Positions 27,101-35,443 of a DNA stretch of 64,000 nt are shown here, piece after piece; position 1 is the first letter of the stretch; every line of letters begins with the position of its first letter. The DNA is from Bog-756 sp963741055. GTDB lineage: Bacteria > Actinomycetota > Acidimicrobiia > Acidimicrobiales > RAAP-2. Both the position numbers and the translations under genes were made by a program. The notes beneath the pieces were generated by a model. The model had not been told where the DNA came from. It did not search any database and saw only the letters and a program-made list of their open reading frames with translations. The stretch lies in contig CAVUGU010000008.1 of NCBI GenBank assembly GCA_963741055.1, positions 33,476-97,475 of the forward strand, given 5' to 3'.

Positions 27101-28642
27101 GTGAGACTTCGAGCCACCTACCACCAGCCTGGCGCCGCGCGCTACCGGCAGCCGGGCGGCGCCTGGGACGGGCCCCTCCTCGACGAGTCGCTCTCCCCGT
27201 CGCTACCGCCCCGGCGTCCGGCGCTGGTCGACGCCGGGGTGGCTCTCGACGCGGGGGAGCTCGAGCGACGCATCGCCGCTGCCGCTGGAGGATTGCGCGC
27301 GAGAGGAGTACGGCGCGGTTCGATCGTGACCTGGCAGCTGCCCAACTGGTGGGAGTCCATCGTCCTCTACCGCGCGTGCTGGCGGTGCGGCGCGGTGGCG
27401 GCACCGATCCACCACCAGGTCGGGGCCGCGGAAGTCGAGCGCATGCTCGCCGATCTCGAACCGATGGTTGCCTTCGGCACGCCCGGGCTGCCCCTCGAGG
27501 GGCTCACCGAAGTGGTGGGGGTCCGCGGGGGTGGGGACGGCTTCGACGAGCTCCTTTCGGAGACGCCGCTCCGAGAGGGAGCAGCCCGTGGCTCGGACCT
27601 CGCGGCCGTGCTCTTCACCTCGGGCTCGACCGGTCACCCGAAGGGTGTGCTCCACACCCATCGCGGCCTGGCCTACAAGGCTCGGAGCATGGTGCGTGCC
27701 CATGGGCTGACCACCGACGACGTCGCACTGATGCCCTCGCCCCTCGCCCACGTGTCGGGATTGCTCAACTCGGTCCTCGTCCCCGGCGCCGCGGGGATGA
27801 AGGTCGTGCTCATGGAGAAGTGGGACCCGCAGCGGGGCGTGGCATTGGCGGGGGAGCACGGTGTGAGCTTCATGATCGGTCCGCCCACCTTGTTCCTCGG
27901 GATGATGGAGGTTCCCGGGTACGAGTCCCGTGTCGAGCGGTTGCGGATCGTGTCCTGCGGTTCGACCGGGGTGACCCCGGAGTTCGTCGACATGGCGAGG
28001 AAGGGACTCGGCGCGCTGGTCAAGCGGACCTACGGGTCGACCGAGGCTCCGACGGTGACCACCAGCGCCTGGGAGGACCCACCGGAGCGCGCGAGGGACA
28101 CCGACGGGCACTCCGTCGGGGACGCCGAGATCAAGGTGGTCGATCCCACCGGTCGGAGAGTGCGGCCCGGCCGCCGCGGCGAGGTGTTGGTGCGTGGACC
28201 CGAGCTGTTCGTCGGCTACGCCGAGGAGTCGGACACCGAGGCGGCGGTCCGCCGGGGCTGGTTCGCGACCGGCGACCTCGGCACGATCGACGACGAGGGG
28301 TGGCTGACCATCGTCGGGCGTCTGAAGGAGATGATCATCCGCGGCGGCGAGAACATCGCATCCGCGGAAGTCGAACGCCTGCTCGAACAGCACCCCGACA
28401 TCCGCCAGGCGGTGGTGGTGGGCTGTCCGGACCGCCGCCTCGGCGAGCGGGTGGCCGCGTTCGTGGTCGGCGGGGCCGACGTCGACGTCGAGGAGTGCGG
28501 ACGGTGGTTCGCGTCGCTCGGTGTCGCCAGGTTCAAGACTCCCGAGGTCGTGGTCCATGTCGACGAGTTGCCGTTGCTCGGGGTCGGAAAGCCCGACCGC
28601 TCGCTCCTCCGCGAGCGAGCCGCCGAGCTGGCGAACGCCTGA
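27101..28642 (+). CDS. AMP-forming acyl-CoA synthetase/CoA ligase
   Basis: 513 residues from GTG 27101. The binding motif is LFTSGSTGHPKGV, then MPSPLAHVSG, the acyl-AMP contact KRTYGSTEAP, GWFATGDLGTIDDEGWLTIVGR and MIIRGGENIASAEVE; the C-terminal catalytic Lys is in LGVGKPDRS. It resembles cyclohexanecarboxylate- or cholate-type CoA ligases in organisation. It is the second CoA ligase within 3 kb, so the pathway may need re-activation of an intermediate or the two may act on different acids. The HMGS-like/DUF35 gene begins 9 bp downstream (ribosome site gaggagag), so they are one operon. Confidence 0.9.
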   Translation: MRLRATYHQPGAARYRQPGGAWDGPLLDESLSPSLPPRRPALVDAGVALDAGELERRIAAAAGGLRARGVRRGSIVTWQLPNWWESIVLYRACWRCGAVAAPIHHQVGAAEVERMLADLEPMVAFGTPGLPLEGLTEVVGVRGGGDGFDELLSETPLREGAARGSDLAAVLFTSGSTGHPKGVLHTHRGLAYKARSMVRAHGLTTDDVALMPSPLAHVSGLLNSVLVPGAAGMKVVLMEKWDPQRGVALAGEHGVSFMIGPPTLFLGMMEVPGYESRVERLRIVSCGSTGVTPEFVDMARKGLGALVKRTYGSTEAPTVTTSAWEDPPERARDTDGHSVGDAEIKVVDPTGRRVRPGRRGEVLVRGPELFVGYAEESDTEAAVRRGWFATGDLGTIDDEGWLTIVGRLKEMIIRGGENIASAEVERLLEQHPDIRQAVVVGCPDRRLGERVAAFVVGGADVDVEECGRWFASLGVARFKTPEVVVHVDELPLLGVGKPDRSLLRERAAELANA

Positions 28643-28651
28643 GGAGGAGAG

Positions 28652-30148
28652 ATGGGATCGGGGATTGTTTCGTGGGGCGTCTACCTCCCCTACTGGCGTC
28701 TCGAGCGAGGCCGTATCGCGGAGGCGACCCGATCGGCCGCCGGACGGGGTCGGAGAGCGGTCGCCTCCTACGACGAGGACACCACGTCGATGGGGGTGGA
28801 GGCCGCCCGTCGCGCGCTCGCGGTGCCGGGGGTGCCCGATCCGACGAGCCTCTACTTCTCGACACCGGCTCCGGCCTACCTCGACAAGACCAACGCGGCC
28901 ACCATCCACGCGGCCATCGGTCTGCCCATGGACCGCGGCGCCTACGACCTCGGCGGTTCCCTACGCTCGGGCTGGGCCGCGGCGTCGCTCGCGGCTGCCG
29001 CCGGCGCGCAGGCCCCGACGATGGCCATCCTCTCGGACCTGCGGACCGGTCTGCCGGGCAGTTCCGACGAAAGCCAGGGGGGCGACGGCGCGGTCGCGTT
29101 CGTCTTCGCGCCCGAGGGAGGCGTGGCGGAGGTTCTCGGGCGCGCCTCGGCGACCGACGAATTCCTCGATCGCTGGCGAGTGCCCGGCGAGACGGCGTCA
29201 CGCCAGTGGGAGGACCGCTTCGGCGAAGAGGCCTACCTTCCCCTCGTGCGTGACGCGTTCGCCCGCGCACTGACCGAGGCGGGCGTCGCGACCGGCGACG
29301 TCGACTACCTGGTGGTCGCAGGCCTCCATGCACGTGCCGTCGCCACGCTCAAGCGCACCCTCGGGGTCGACACCGAACGGGTCGTCGCGGACCACGCCGA
29401 GTTGGTCGGCAACCTCGGGGCGGCGGCTGCCGCACTCGGTCTGGCCGACGTCCTCGAGCGCGCGACGCCGGGTCAGGTGGTGGTGCTGGTGTCGGTCGCC
29501 GATGGCGCCGACGTGCTCGTCCTGCGCACCACCGACGCACTTCCCGCCGTGCAGGCCGCGCGTCGCGATGCAGCGCTCACCCCGGTCGCAGCACTGGTCG
29601 AAGGAGGCCGGAGCGACCTCCCGTACGTGACCTTTCTCATGTGGCGGGGCATCCTTCGTCGCGAGCCTCCCCGCCGACCCGATCCCGAGCGGCCCGACGC
29701 GCCCGCGATGTGGCGTTCCGAGGGGTGGAAGTTCGCCTTCAGCGCCAGCCGTTGCGAGGTGTGCGGCTTCCGCCACCTGCCGCCCACCCGGGTCTGCCTC
29801 TCCTGCCACTCGGTCGATCAGATGGAGCCCGAGCGGATGGCCGATCTGCGAGGGACGGTGGCGACCTACACGGTCGACCGGCTCGCCTTCAGCCTGTCGC
29901 CCCCTATCGTGGGAGCGGTCATCGATTTCGACGGCGGTGGCCGATACCGAGGTGAGATGACCGATGTGGATCCCGATGCGGTTGCCGTGGGCACCAGGGT
30001 CGAGATGACCTTCCGACGCCTCTACAGTGCCGAAGGTGTACACAATTATTTCTGGAAGGCCCGGCCGGTGACCGACGAAGGCACCGCCGGGGCTGAACCG
30101 AGCACCGTGGCCGGCGTAGCGACTGCGCCCGCCGAAGGAGGTCGCTGA
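28652..30148 (+). CDS. HMG-CoA synthase-like domain fused to a DUF35 zinc-ribbon/OB-fold domain
   Basis: 498 residues. Residues ~1-310 have the thiolase fold of HMG-CoA synthase: SYDEDTTSMGVEAARRAL, YFSTPAPAYLDKTNAATIHAA, GLHARAVATLKRTLG (His region) and AELVGNLGAAAAALGLADVL. The catalytic Cys position is lost: where the family has a Cys this protein reads DLGGSLRSGWAA. Residues ~355-470 are DUF35: a zinc ribbon SRCEVCGFRHLPPTRVCLSC (C-x2-C, C-x2-C), then an OB fold (GTVATYTVDRLAFSLSPP). Archaeal HMG-CoA synthase, DUF35 and thiolase form one complex; here two partners are fused and the thiolase gene follows by 1 bp. The likely role is a scaffold or acyl-CoA channel for the thiolase, or an aldol-type reaction; this is inference. 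Confidence 0.85.
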   Translation: MGSGIVSWGVYLPYWRLERGRIAEATRSAAGRGRRAVASYDEDTTSMGVEAARRALAVPGVPDPTSLYFSTPAPAYLDKTNAATIHAAIGLPMDRGAYDLGGSLRSGWAAASLAAAAGAQAPTMAILSDLRTGLPGSSDESQGGDGAVAFVFAPEGGVAEVLGRASATDEFLDRWRVPGETASRQWEDRFGEEAYLPLVRDAFARALTEAGVATGDVDYLVVAGLHARAVATLKRTLGVDTERVVADHAELVGNLGAAAAALGLADVLERATPGQVVVLVSVADGADVLVLRTTDALPAVQAARRDAALTPVAALVEGGRSDLPYVTFLMWRGILRREPPRRPDPERPDAPAMWRSEGWKFAFSASRCEVCGFRHLPPTRVCLSCHSVDQMEPERMADLRGTVATYTVDRLAFSLSPPIVGAVIDFDGGGRYRGEMTDVDPDAVAVGTRVEMTFRRLYSAEGVHNYFWKARPVTDEGTAGAEPSTVAGVATAPAEGGR

Positions 30149-30149
30149 C

Positions 30150-31355
30150 ATGGGCAGCACCGGCATCCGTGACCGGGTGGCGATCGTCGGGATGGGCTGC
30201 ACGCCGTTCGGCGAGCTCTGGGACAAGGGGACCGGCGATCTGCTGACCGACGCGGCGTTCGACGCGGTCAACTCCGCCGGCGTTCCCTTCGACGAGATCG
30301 ACGCGTTCTGGTTGGGCACGATGAGCTCCGGTCGATCAGGCCTCACCCTCTCGCAGCCGCTGAAGATCGGGTACAAGCCGGTCTCGCGGGTCGAGAATTT
30401 CTGCGCAACCGGCTCGGAGGCGTTCCGGAACGCCTGCTACGCGGTTGCGTCCGGCGCCTACGACCTGGCGATGGCGATCGGCGTGGAGAAGTTGAAGGAC
30501 TCGGGTTATTCGGGCCTCACCGGGGTCCGCCTGGTCGGGGACGGGACGAACGCGGCACTGAGCTCGCCGGCCGCCTTCTCCTTCCTCGTGCCCGCCTACT
30601 GCCACAAGTACGGGGTGGACCCCGAAGAGATGGGTCAGGTGCTCAACCGGATCGCCTGGAAGAACCACCGCAACGGCGCGGTCAACCCGAGGGCGCAGTT
30701 CCAAAAGGAAGTCTCCCTCGAGAAGATCGCCGCGTCGCCGCGGGTCGCCGGTCAACTCGGCGTCTTCGACTGCAGCGGGGTGAGCGACGGCTCGGCGGCA
30801 GCCGTGCTCTGTCGCGCCGAGGACGCTCACCGCTACACCGACTCGCCGCTCTACGTGAAGGGGCTGGCGATGGTTGCCGGGCCCGCCGCCGGTGCCATCG
30901 ACCCGGACTACGACTACACCTCCTTCGAGGAGGTGATCCGTTCCGCCGATGACGCCTACGCGCAGGCAGGGATCACCGACCCGCGTGCGCAGCTCGCGAT
31001 GGCCGAGGTGCATGACTGCTTCACCCCGACCGAGCTGGTCCTCATGGAGGATCTCGGTTTCGCCGAGCGCGGCTCCGCCTGGAAAGAGGTGATGGCCGGG
31101 ACCTTCGACCGCGACGGCGAGCTCCCGGTCAATCCCGACGGTGGCCTGAAGAGCTTCGGCCACCCGATCGGTGCCACCGGGCTTCGCATGCTCTACGAGT
31201 GCTGGCTCCAGCTCCGCCGCGAGGCGCCACCCGAACGCCAGATCGCGTCGGTGGTGGAGGGCGGCCGAACACTCGGGCTCACCCACAATCTCGGCGGTGC
31301 TCCCGGAGAATGCGTGAGCTTCGTCGGCGTGGTGGGGACCGAGCCGTCAGAGTGA
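30150..31355 (+). CDS. SCP-x-type thiolase / acetyl-CoA acetyltransferase-like protein
   Basis: 401 residues. The nucleophilic Cys is in ENFCATGSEAFRNA (about residue 83), the His region is EVHDCFTPTE and the second His is in FGHPIGATG. The second catalytic Cys loop of classical thiolases (CxG) is not present; it reads HNLGGAPGECV, as in lipid-transfer-protein (SCP-x) thiolases. It would cleave a 3-oxoacyl-CoA with CoA at the end of a beta-oxidation cycle. It starts 1 bp after the HMGS/DUF35 fusion and its stop overlaps the next start by 4 bp, so the three are translationally coupled and probably form a complex. Confidence 0.88.
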   Translation: MGSTGIRDRVAIVGMGCTPFGELWDKGTGDLLTDAAFDAVNSAGVPFDEIDAFWLGTMSSGRSGLTLSQPLKIGYKPVSRVENFCATGSEAFRNACYAVASGAYDLAMAIGVEKLKDSGYSGLTGVRLVGDGTNAALSSPAAFSFLVPAYCHKYGVDPEEMGQVLNRIAWKNHRNGAVNPRAQFQKEVSLEKIAASPRVAGQLGVFDCSGVSDGSAAAVLCRAEDAHRYTDSPLYVKGLAMVAGPAAGAIDPDYDYTSFEEVIRSADDAYAQAGITDPRAQLAMAEVHDCFTPTELVLMEDLGFAERGSAWKEVMAGTFDRDGELPVNPDGGLKSFGHPIGATGLRMLYECWLQLRREAPPERQIASVVEGGRTLGLTHNLGGAPGECVSFVGVVGTEPSE

Positions 31356-32599
31356 GCCTGTCGGGCGTGGGGGGGACGACCTTGAACGACGACGGGTGCG
31401 ATCCCTCGGCGGAGAGCGAGGACCAGACCGCTTTGCGGTTGCTCGCCCGCGACGTGGCCGCCCGGGAGGTGGCACCGAGGGCGGGGGAGCACGACGAGAC
31501 CGGGGAGGTCCCCCGCGACGCCATCGCGGCGCTCGCGGCGGCGGACCTCTTCGGGGTGACCATCGACGAGAAGTGGGGTGGACTCGGCTTCGGTGACACC
31601 GAGGCCGCGATCGTTCTCGAGGAGATCGCCCGCCACGACGTGTCCGCGGCGATCTGCTGCCAACTGGCGTTCAACGGGCCGCCACGCGGGATCGAGCACC
31701 TCGGTCCACCCGCGATGAAGGACCGGTGGCTTCCGGAGGTGGCCCGAGGCGAAGCGATCATCAGCATCGGGATCACCGAGCCCGACGCCGGTTCCGCGGT
31801 CCAGAACATGCGCTCCGCGCTGGTCGAGGACGGTCGGTCCGGCTGGCGCCTCAACGGGTACAAGAACTACTCGACCCTCGGACATGCCGCTGCCGCCGTG
31901 CTGGTCTGGTGCCGGTGGCCGGGAGGAGACGGTGCGAAGGGAATCGGCGCGGTGATCGTGCCGACCGACCGCGAAGGCGTCGTGCTGACCGGCCGCCATC
32001 GGGGAATGGGCATCCACGCCGCCACCGAGTCGGAATTCGCGTTCGACGGGGTTCCGATCACCGAGGACGACGTGCTGTTGGCGGGGGAACCGACTTCGAA
32101 CGATCCGTTCAAGGTGCTGCTGTCCCACCTGAACCACGAGCGGTGCGGGAACGCCGCGATGTGCATCGGTGCGGCGCAGGGCGCACTCGAGCGATCGACC
32201 GTGTACATGAACGAGCGGGTGGTCGGGGGCCGGCCCATCGCCGACTTGCAGGGACTGCAGTGGAAGCTCGCCGACATGGCGGTGGCGCTCGAAGGGGCTC
32301 GGCTCTTGCTCGGTCGTGCGGTCCGAATGGCCGGTCCCGGCGGCACCCCACCCGCCCTCGAGACCGCGATGGCGAAGACCGCGGCGAATCTGGCGGCCAA
32401 GTTCGTCTGCGACGAGGCGATCCAGATCCACGGTGGGTACGGCTACAGCCGCGAGTACCCGCTCGAGCGCGCCTACCGCGACATCCGAGGTTTGTGCATC
32501 GGGGCTGGGACGATCGAGGCGCAGCGCAACTACATCGGCTCCTCGATCGCCGCCGGCCGCACCACGTCCTCGCCGGGCTGGGTCGCGCCGACGCTGTAG
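31352..32599 (+). CDS. Acyl-CoA dehydrogenase
   Basis: 415 residues from GTG 31352, which overlaps the thiolase stop (GTGA). Conserved elements: WGGLGFGDTEAAIVLEEIAR, the FAD/substrate loop ISIGITEPDAGSAVQNM, SHLNHERCGNAAMCIGAA (helix G region) and the C-terminal IQIHGGYGYSREYPLERAYRD, then GAGTIEAQRNYIG. GAGT replaces the YEGT of medium- and short-chain enzymes, so the catalytic base is not at that position and may be on helix G (NHER). It should oxidise an acyl-CoA to enoyl-CoA with ETF as acceptor. Last gene of the 24-32.6 kb operon. Confidence 0.88.
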   Translation: MSLSGVGGTTLNDDGCDPSAESEDQTALRLLARDVAAREVAPRAGEHDETGEVPRDAIAALAAADLFGVTIDEKWGGLGFGDTEAAIVLEEIARHDVSAAICCQLAFNGPPRGIEHLGPPAMKDRWLPEVARGEAIISIGITEPDAGSAVQNMRSALVEDGRSGWRLNGYKNYSTLGHAAAAVLVWCRWPGGDGAKGIGAVIVPTDREGVVLTGRHRGMGIHAATESEFAFDGVPITEDDVLLAGEPTSNDPFKVLLSHLNHERCGNAAMCIGAAQGALERSTVYMNERVVGGRPIADLQGLQWKLADMAVALEGARLLLGRAVRMAGPGGTPPALETAMAKTAANLAAKFVCDEAIQIHGGYGYSREYPLERAYRDIRGLCIGAGTIEAQRNYIGSSIAAGRTTSSPGWVAPTL

Positions 32600-32744
32600 G
32601 GCTACGGGCGCAATCTTCTCACCAAGTCTCCCCGGCCGGCCGAGTCGGCAAGTAGAGGTTCTCCCGCACCGAGGCAACTCGACGATTCAAGTTGCTCGAA
32701 GGTGTTGCCGATAAGGAACGGCCGGGTTCAAGGGGGGACACATC

Positions 32745-32960
32745 ATGAGCACACTCCCAGATCGGAGAGTTCGGCACCGCCGCAAGATCGACCGGGAAGC
32801 AGCCCGACTGTTGGCGATCCGATCGATCATCAGTGCCGCACAAGGTGAAGAGGACCGCGAGATAGTGACCGAGGCCTTGCTCGTCCTTGGCGCGTCCGAA
32901 CCCGAAATCGTCGCTGCGACACTGGGAGACCCTCACCCTCCAGGCCAACAGGGCATCTAG
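32745..32960 (+). CDS. Small uncharacterised protein (71 aa)
   Basis: ATG 32745 has a convincing ribosome site (aaggggggac, about 6 bp upstream). The product is 71 residues: a basic N-terminus (RRVRHRRKIDREAARLL) and a helical, acidic middle (GEEDREIVTEALLVLGASEP) with a short Pro/Gln tail. No cysteines, signal peptide or membrane segment, so a small cytosolic helical protein. It ends 11 bp before the secreted repeat protein and is likely cotranscribed with it. I do not recognise a family. It follows a 145-bp gap after the catabolic operon, which contains a 6-bp inverted repeat (gcaact...agttgc, about 32673-32694) of doubtful meaning. Confidence 0.5.
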   Translation: MSTLPDRRVRHRRKIDREAARLLAIRSIISAAQGEEDREIVTEALLVLGASEPEIVAATLGDPHPPGQQGI

Positions 32961-32971
32961 AAGGCAGGGAT

Positions 32972-34854
32972 ATGCGGAGACTGCCCCGGGCCTTTGCCTG
33001 CAGCGGGATCGCGGTCATGGCGATCCTGGGCATTTGGCGCAACCGGCGTCTGCAAACGGTTCGCCCCGGAAGAGCCAGCTGCGGACGGTGCCGCTCGGCA
33101 GCCCGGCGCCCAGAGGTACCACGCTCCCGGGAACCGACTGTCCGATGTTCCCGGCCGACAACGTGTGGAACACCAACATCTCGGGCTTGCCGGTCGACCC
33201 GAACAGTGCGACCTGGCTTGCCAGCATGGACAGTTCGACCACGTTCCTGCATCCGGACTTCGGACCCTCCGGCGACCCTTCCACGCCCTATGGAATTCCC
33301 TATCAGGTCGTGTCGCCCACGCAGCCGACCGTCGACATCTCATTCCAGTACAGCGGCGAGAGTGATCCAGGCCCGTATCCCTTCAGTGCATCGACGCCGA
33401 TCGAAGGGGGCTCGGGATCGACCGGCGACCGCCACGCGATCATGGTCAATCCGAGCACCTGCAAGCTCTACGAGCTATGGGACGCGTCTTACAGCTCCTC
33501 GGGCTCGACGGCCGGATCGGGTGCTATCTGGAACCTCAACTCCAACGGGTTACGCCCTGCCGGGTGGACATCCGCCGACGCAGCCGGTCTGCCGATTCTG
33601 CCCGGGCTGGTCAACTACGACGAGGCGAGCTCGGGCGTGATGGACCACGCCATTCGCTTCACCGCTCAATGCACTCAGCAGAGCTACCTCTGGCCGGCCC
33701 GCCACCAGGCCGGTCAGGCCGACTCGAGCTGTCCGCCGATGGGGGCTCGATTCCGGCTCGATCCGAGTTTCTCGCTTCCGGCTTCGAGCTGCGATGCCCT
33801 GTGCCAGACGGTTCTGACCACGATGAAGACCTACGGATTGATCCTCGCCGACAACGGAAGCAACTGGTTCTTTCAAGGCGTCGCCGACACTCGATGGACG
33901 TACAGCGATGTCGATCAGTTGAAGCAGATCCCCGCCAGTGCATTCCAGGCCGTCGATGAGTCGTGTCTGATGGTCAGTCCGAACTCGGGCCAAGCGCTAC
34001 AGCCTGGGTCGAGTGCTTACGCCGCGGGCTGTCACGTTCCGGAAAGCGTTCAACCGCAAGGTTACGACCTGGTCGGTTCGGACGGTGGAGTGTTCGTCTT
34101 CCCCACTGGACAGCCATCGGGTTACTACGGATCGCTCCCCGGCTTGGGCGTCGACGTGCACAACATCGTCGGCATCGTGCCAACCGACAACTTCACCGGT
34201 TACGACCTGGTCGGATCGGACGGTGGAGTGTTCGTCTTTCCCACTGGGCGGCCAACGGGCTTCTACGGATCGCTCCCCGGCCTGGGCGTCGACGTGGACA
34301 ACATCGTCGGTATCGTCCCGACCGATAACTTCACCGGCTACGACCTGGTCGGGTCCGATGGTGGAGTCTTCGTCTTTCCGACCGGGCGGTCCACCGGCTT
34401 CTACGGCTCGTTGCCGGGTCTCGGGCTCAAGGTCGACGACATCGTCGGTCTCGTCGCCGGTCCCGGAGGTGGTGGCTACTTTCTCGTCGGCCGAGACGGT
34501 GGCGTGTTCACCTTCGGGAACGCGCCTTTCCTCGGCTCCTTGCCGGGGATCGGTGTCCATGTCGATGACATCGTGGGCATCTCATCCACCGCTGACGGAC
34601 GTGGGTACTACGTCGTTGGATCGGACGGGAGCGTCTATGCGTTCGGAGACGCTCATTCGTACGGATCTCTGCCGGCACTCGGTGTCTCGCTCTCCGACAT
34701 CGTCAGCGTCGTGCCCACTCAGGACGGTAAGGGCTACTGGCTGGTTGGTTCCGACGGAGGCATCTTCGCCTTTGGGGATGCGGCGAATCTGGGCTCACTT
34801 CCGGGGATCGGGGCGAAAGTGAACGACGTGGTCGGGGGCGTTCCGACGGGTTGA
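32972..34854 (+). CDS. Large secreted protein with six C-terminal beta repeats; frameshift after signal peptide
   Basis: ATG 32972 (ribosome site aggcaggg) begins a signal peptide, MRRLPRAFACSGIAVMAILG, which after a one-base frame change near 33030 continues as LAQPASANG with a good signal-peptidase I site (PASA-NG). The middle (residues ~45-350) has FPADNVWNTNISGLPVDP, DRHAIMVNPSTCKLYELWDA, ARFRLDPSF and GLILADNGSNWFFQG, a conserved secreted domain of unknown function. The C-terminus has three 46-residue then three 43-residue units of the type GYDLVGSDGGVFVFPTG. They may fold as a beta-propeller or solenoid. Probably cell-surface or released; function unknown. Codon usage and GC are less extreme than in the preceding operon. 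Confidence 0.75.
34061..34851 (+). repeat. Six tandem coding repeats (3 x 138 bp, then 3 x 129 bp)
   Basis: The repeat start tacgacctggtcgg recurs at 34063, 34201 and 34339, exactly 138 bp apart, with very high DNA identity between copies 1 and 2 and somewhat less in copy 3. Three more diverged units of 129 bp follow (from 34477, 34606 and 34735). In protein each is GY-x-L-V-G-S-D-G-G-V-F-x-F, then a GSLPGLGV core and an IVG strand. The near-identity of the first copies indicates recent internal duplication. Confidence 0.9.
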
Positions 34855-34894
34855 CGGAAAAGGCGGCGCACCTGGACTGTGTAGGTGTGCCCGT

Positions 34895-35182
34895 TCAGGG
34901 TGTGGACGGAGGCCTCGTCTGACCCAGGTTCGTCCAGTCCACGGAACCGTCGGGATCGACGTCGTTCGAATAGAGGCTCTGAACCTGCTGGACCAGATCA
35001 CCCACTTCGGACTCCGCCGTGAGATGCGGCTCCAGCAGCGTCAGACGAGCATCGATCACCGACAGGTAGAAGGTGAGCTCGTCCTGCCGGAGGAGATCTG
35101 CACGGCAGTCCATGAGCTCGCGGTCGAAGTAGCCGCGCAGGTAGAGAAGGTCCTGAGCCCATTGGTCGTAAGAGAGGATCAA
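34895..35182 (-). CDS. Small helical protein, unknown function; start uncertain
   Basis: A 95-residue frame with coding character: aromatic and acidic helices (YDQWAQDLLYLRGYFDRELM, TFYLSVIDARLTLLEPHL) and an acidic C-terminal part (LVQQVQSLYSNDVDPDG). The only in-frame start is TTG 35182. A better start, ATG 35208, lies one frame away and would read MAEQVAAGR before a stop; a one-base indel near 35195 would join them. No signal or membrane segment, so cytosolic. It is divergent from the TetR gene and separated from it by a region with a perfect inverted repeat, so it may be the regulator's neighbour target. Family not recognised. Confidence 0.5.
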   Translation of the reverse strand: MILSYDQWAQDLLYLRGYFDRELMDCRADLLRQDELTFYLSVIDARLTLLEPHLTAESEVGDLVQQVQSLYSNDVDPDGSVDWTNLGQTRPPSTP

Positions 35183-35226
35183 CGTCCGGCCGCCACCTGC
35201 TCCGCCATGACCTGGACCTTATCAAT

Positions 35227-35249
35227 CGATTGCAACCGACGATTGCAAC
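35227..35249. repeat. 10-bp direct repeat (cgattgcaac) spaced by 13 bp
   Basis: The decamer cgattgcaac occurs at 35227-35236 and again at 35240-35249. It lies just upstream of the minus-strand small gene and about 200 bp before the TetR start. The 13-bp period is not a full helical turn. It could be a regulator site or chance. Confidence 0.5.
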
Positions 35250-35284
35250 TTGTCGTCTCGCTGCCGGATTGCGAGAGAGTGAGC

Positions 35285-35338
35285 GAAACGTGTCGAGCCC
35301 CTCACTCATCCGCCGTAGTGAGGGGCTCGACACGTTTC
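35285..35338. promoter_or_regulatory. Perfect 22-bp inverted repeat with 10-bp spacer upstream of TetR gene
   Basis: The left arm 35285-35306 is the exact reverse complement of the right arm 35317-35338; the spacer is catccgccgt. All 22 positions pair, which is far beyond chance. It lies in the divergent gap between the small minus-strand gene and the TetR gene, 106 bp before the TetR start, so it is not placed as a terminator of either gene and has no T-run. It could be an operator array, a cruciform-forming site, or a remnant of a small inverted-repeat element. Which one cannot be decided from sequence. Confidence 0.75.
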
Positions 35339-35443
35339 ACCTGAGGTTCCCGTCCAACTGGAATGACACAATAGTCTGACATGGCCTTCTCGGTCATCTG
35401 ACAAGGTATGGTGGCTCTCAACAGGGATTCCTTGGAAGGTGGC

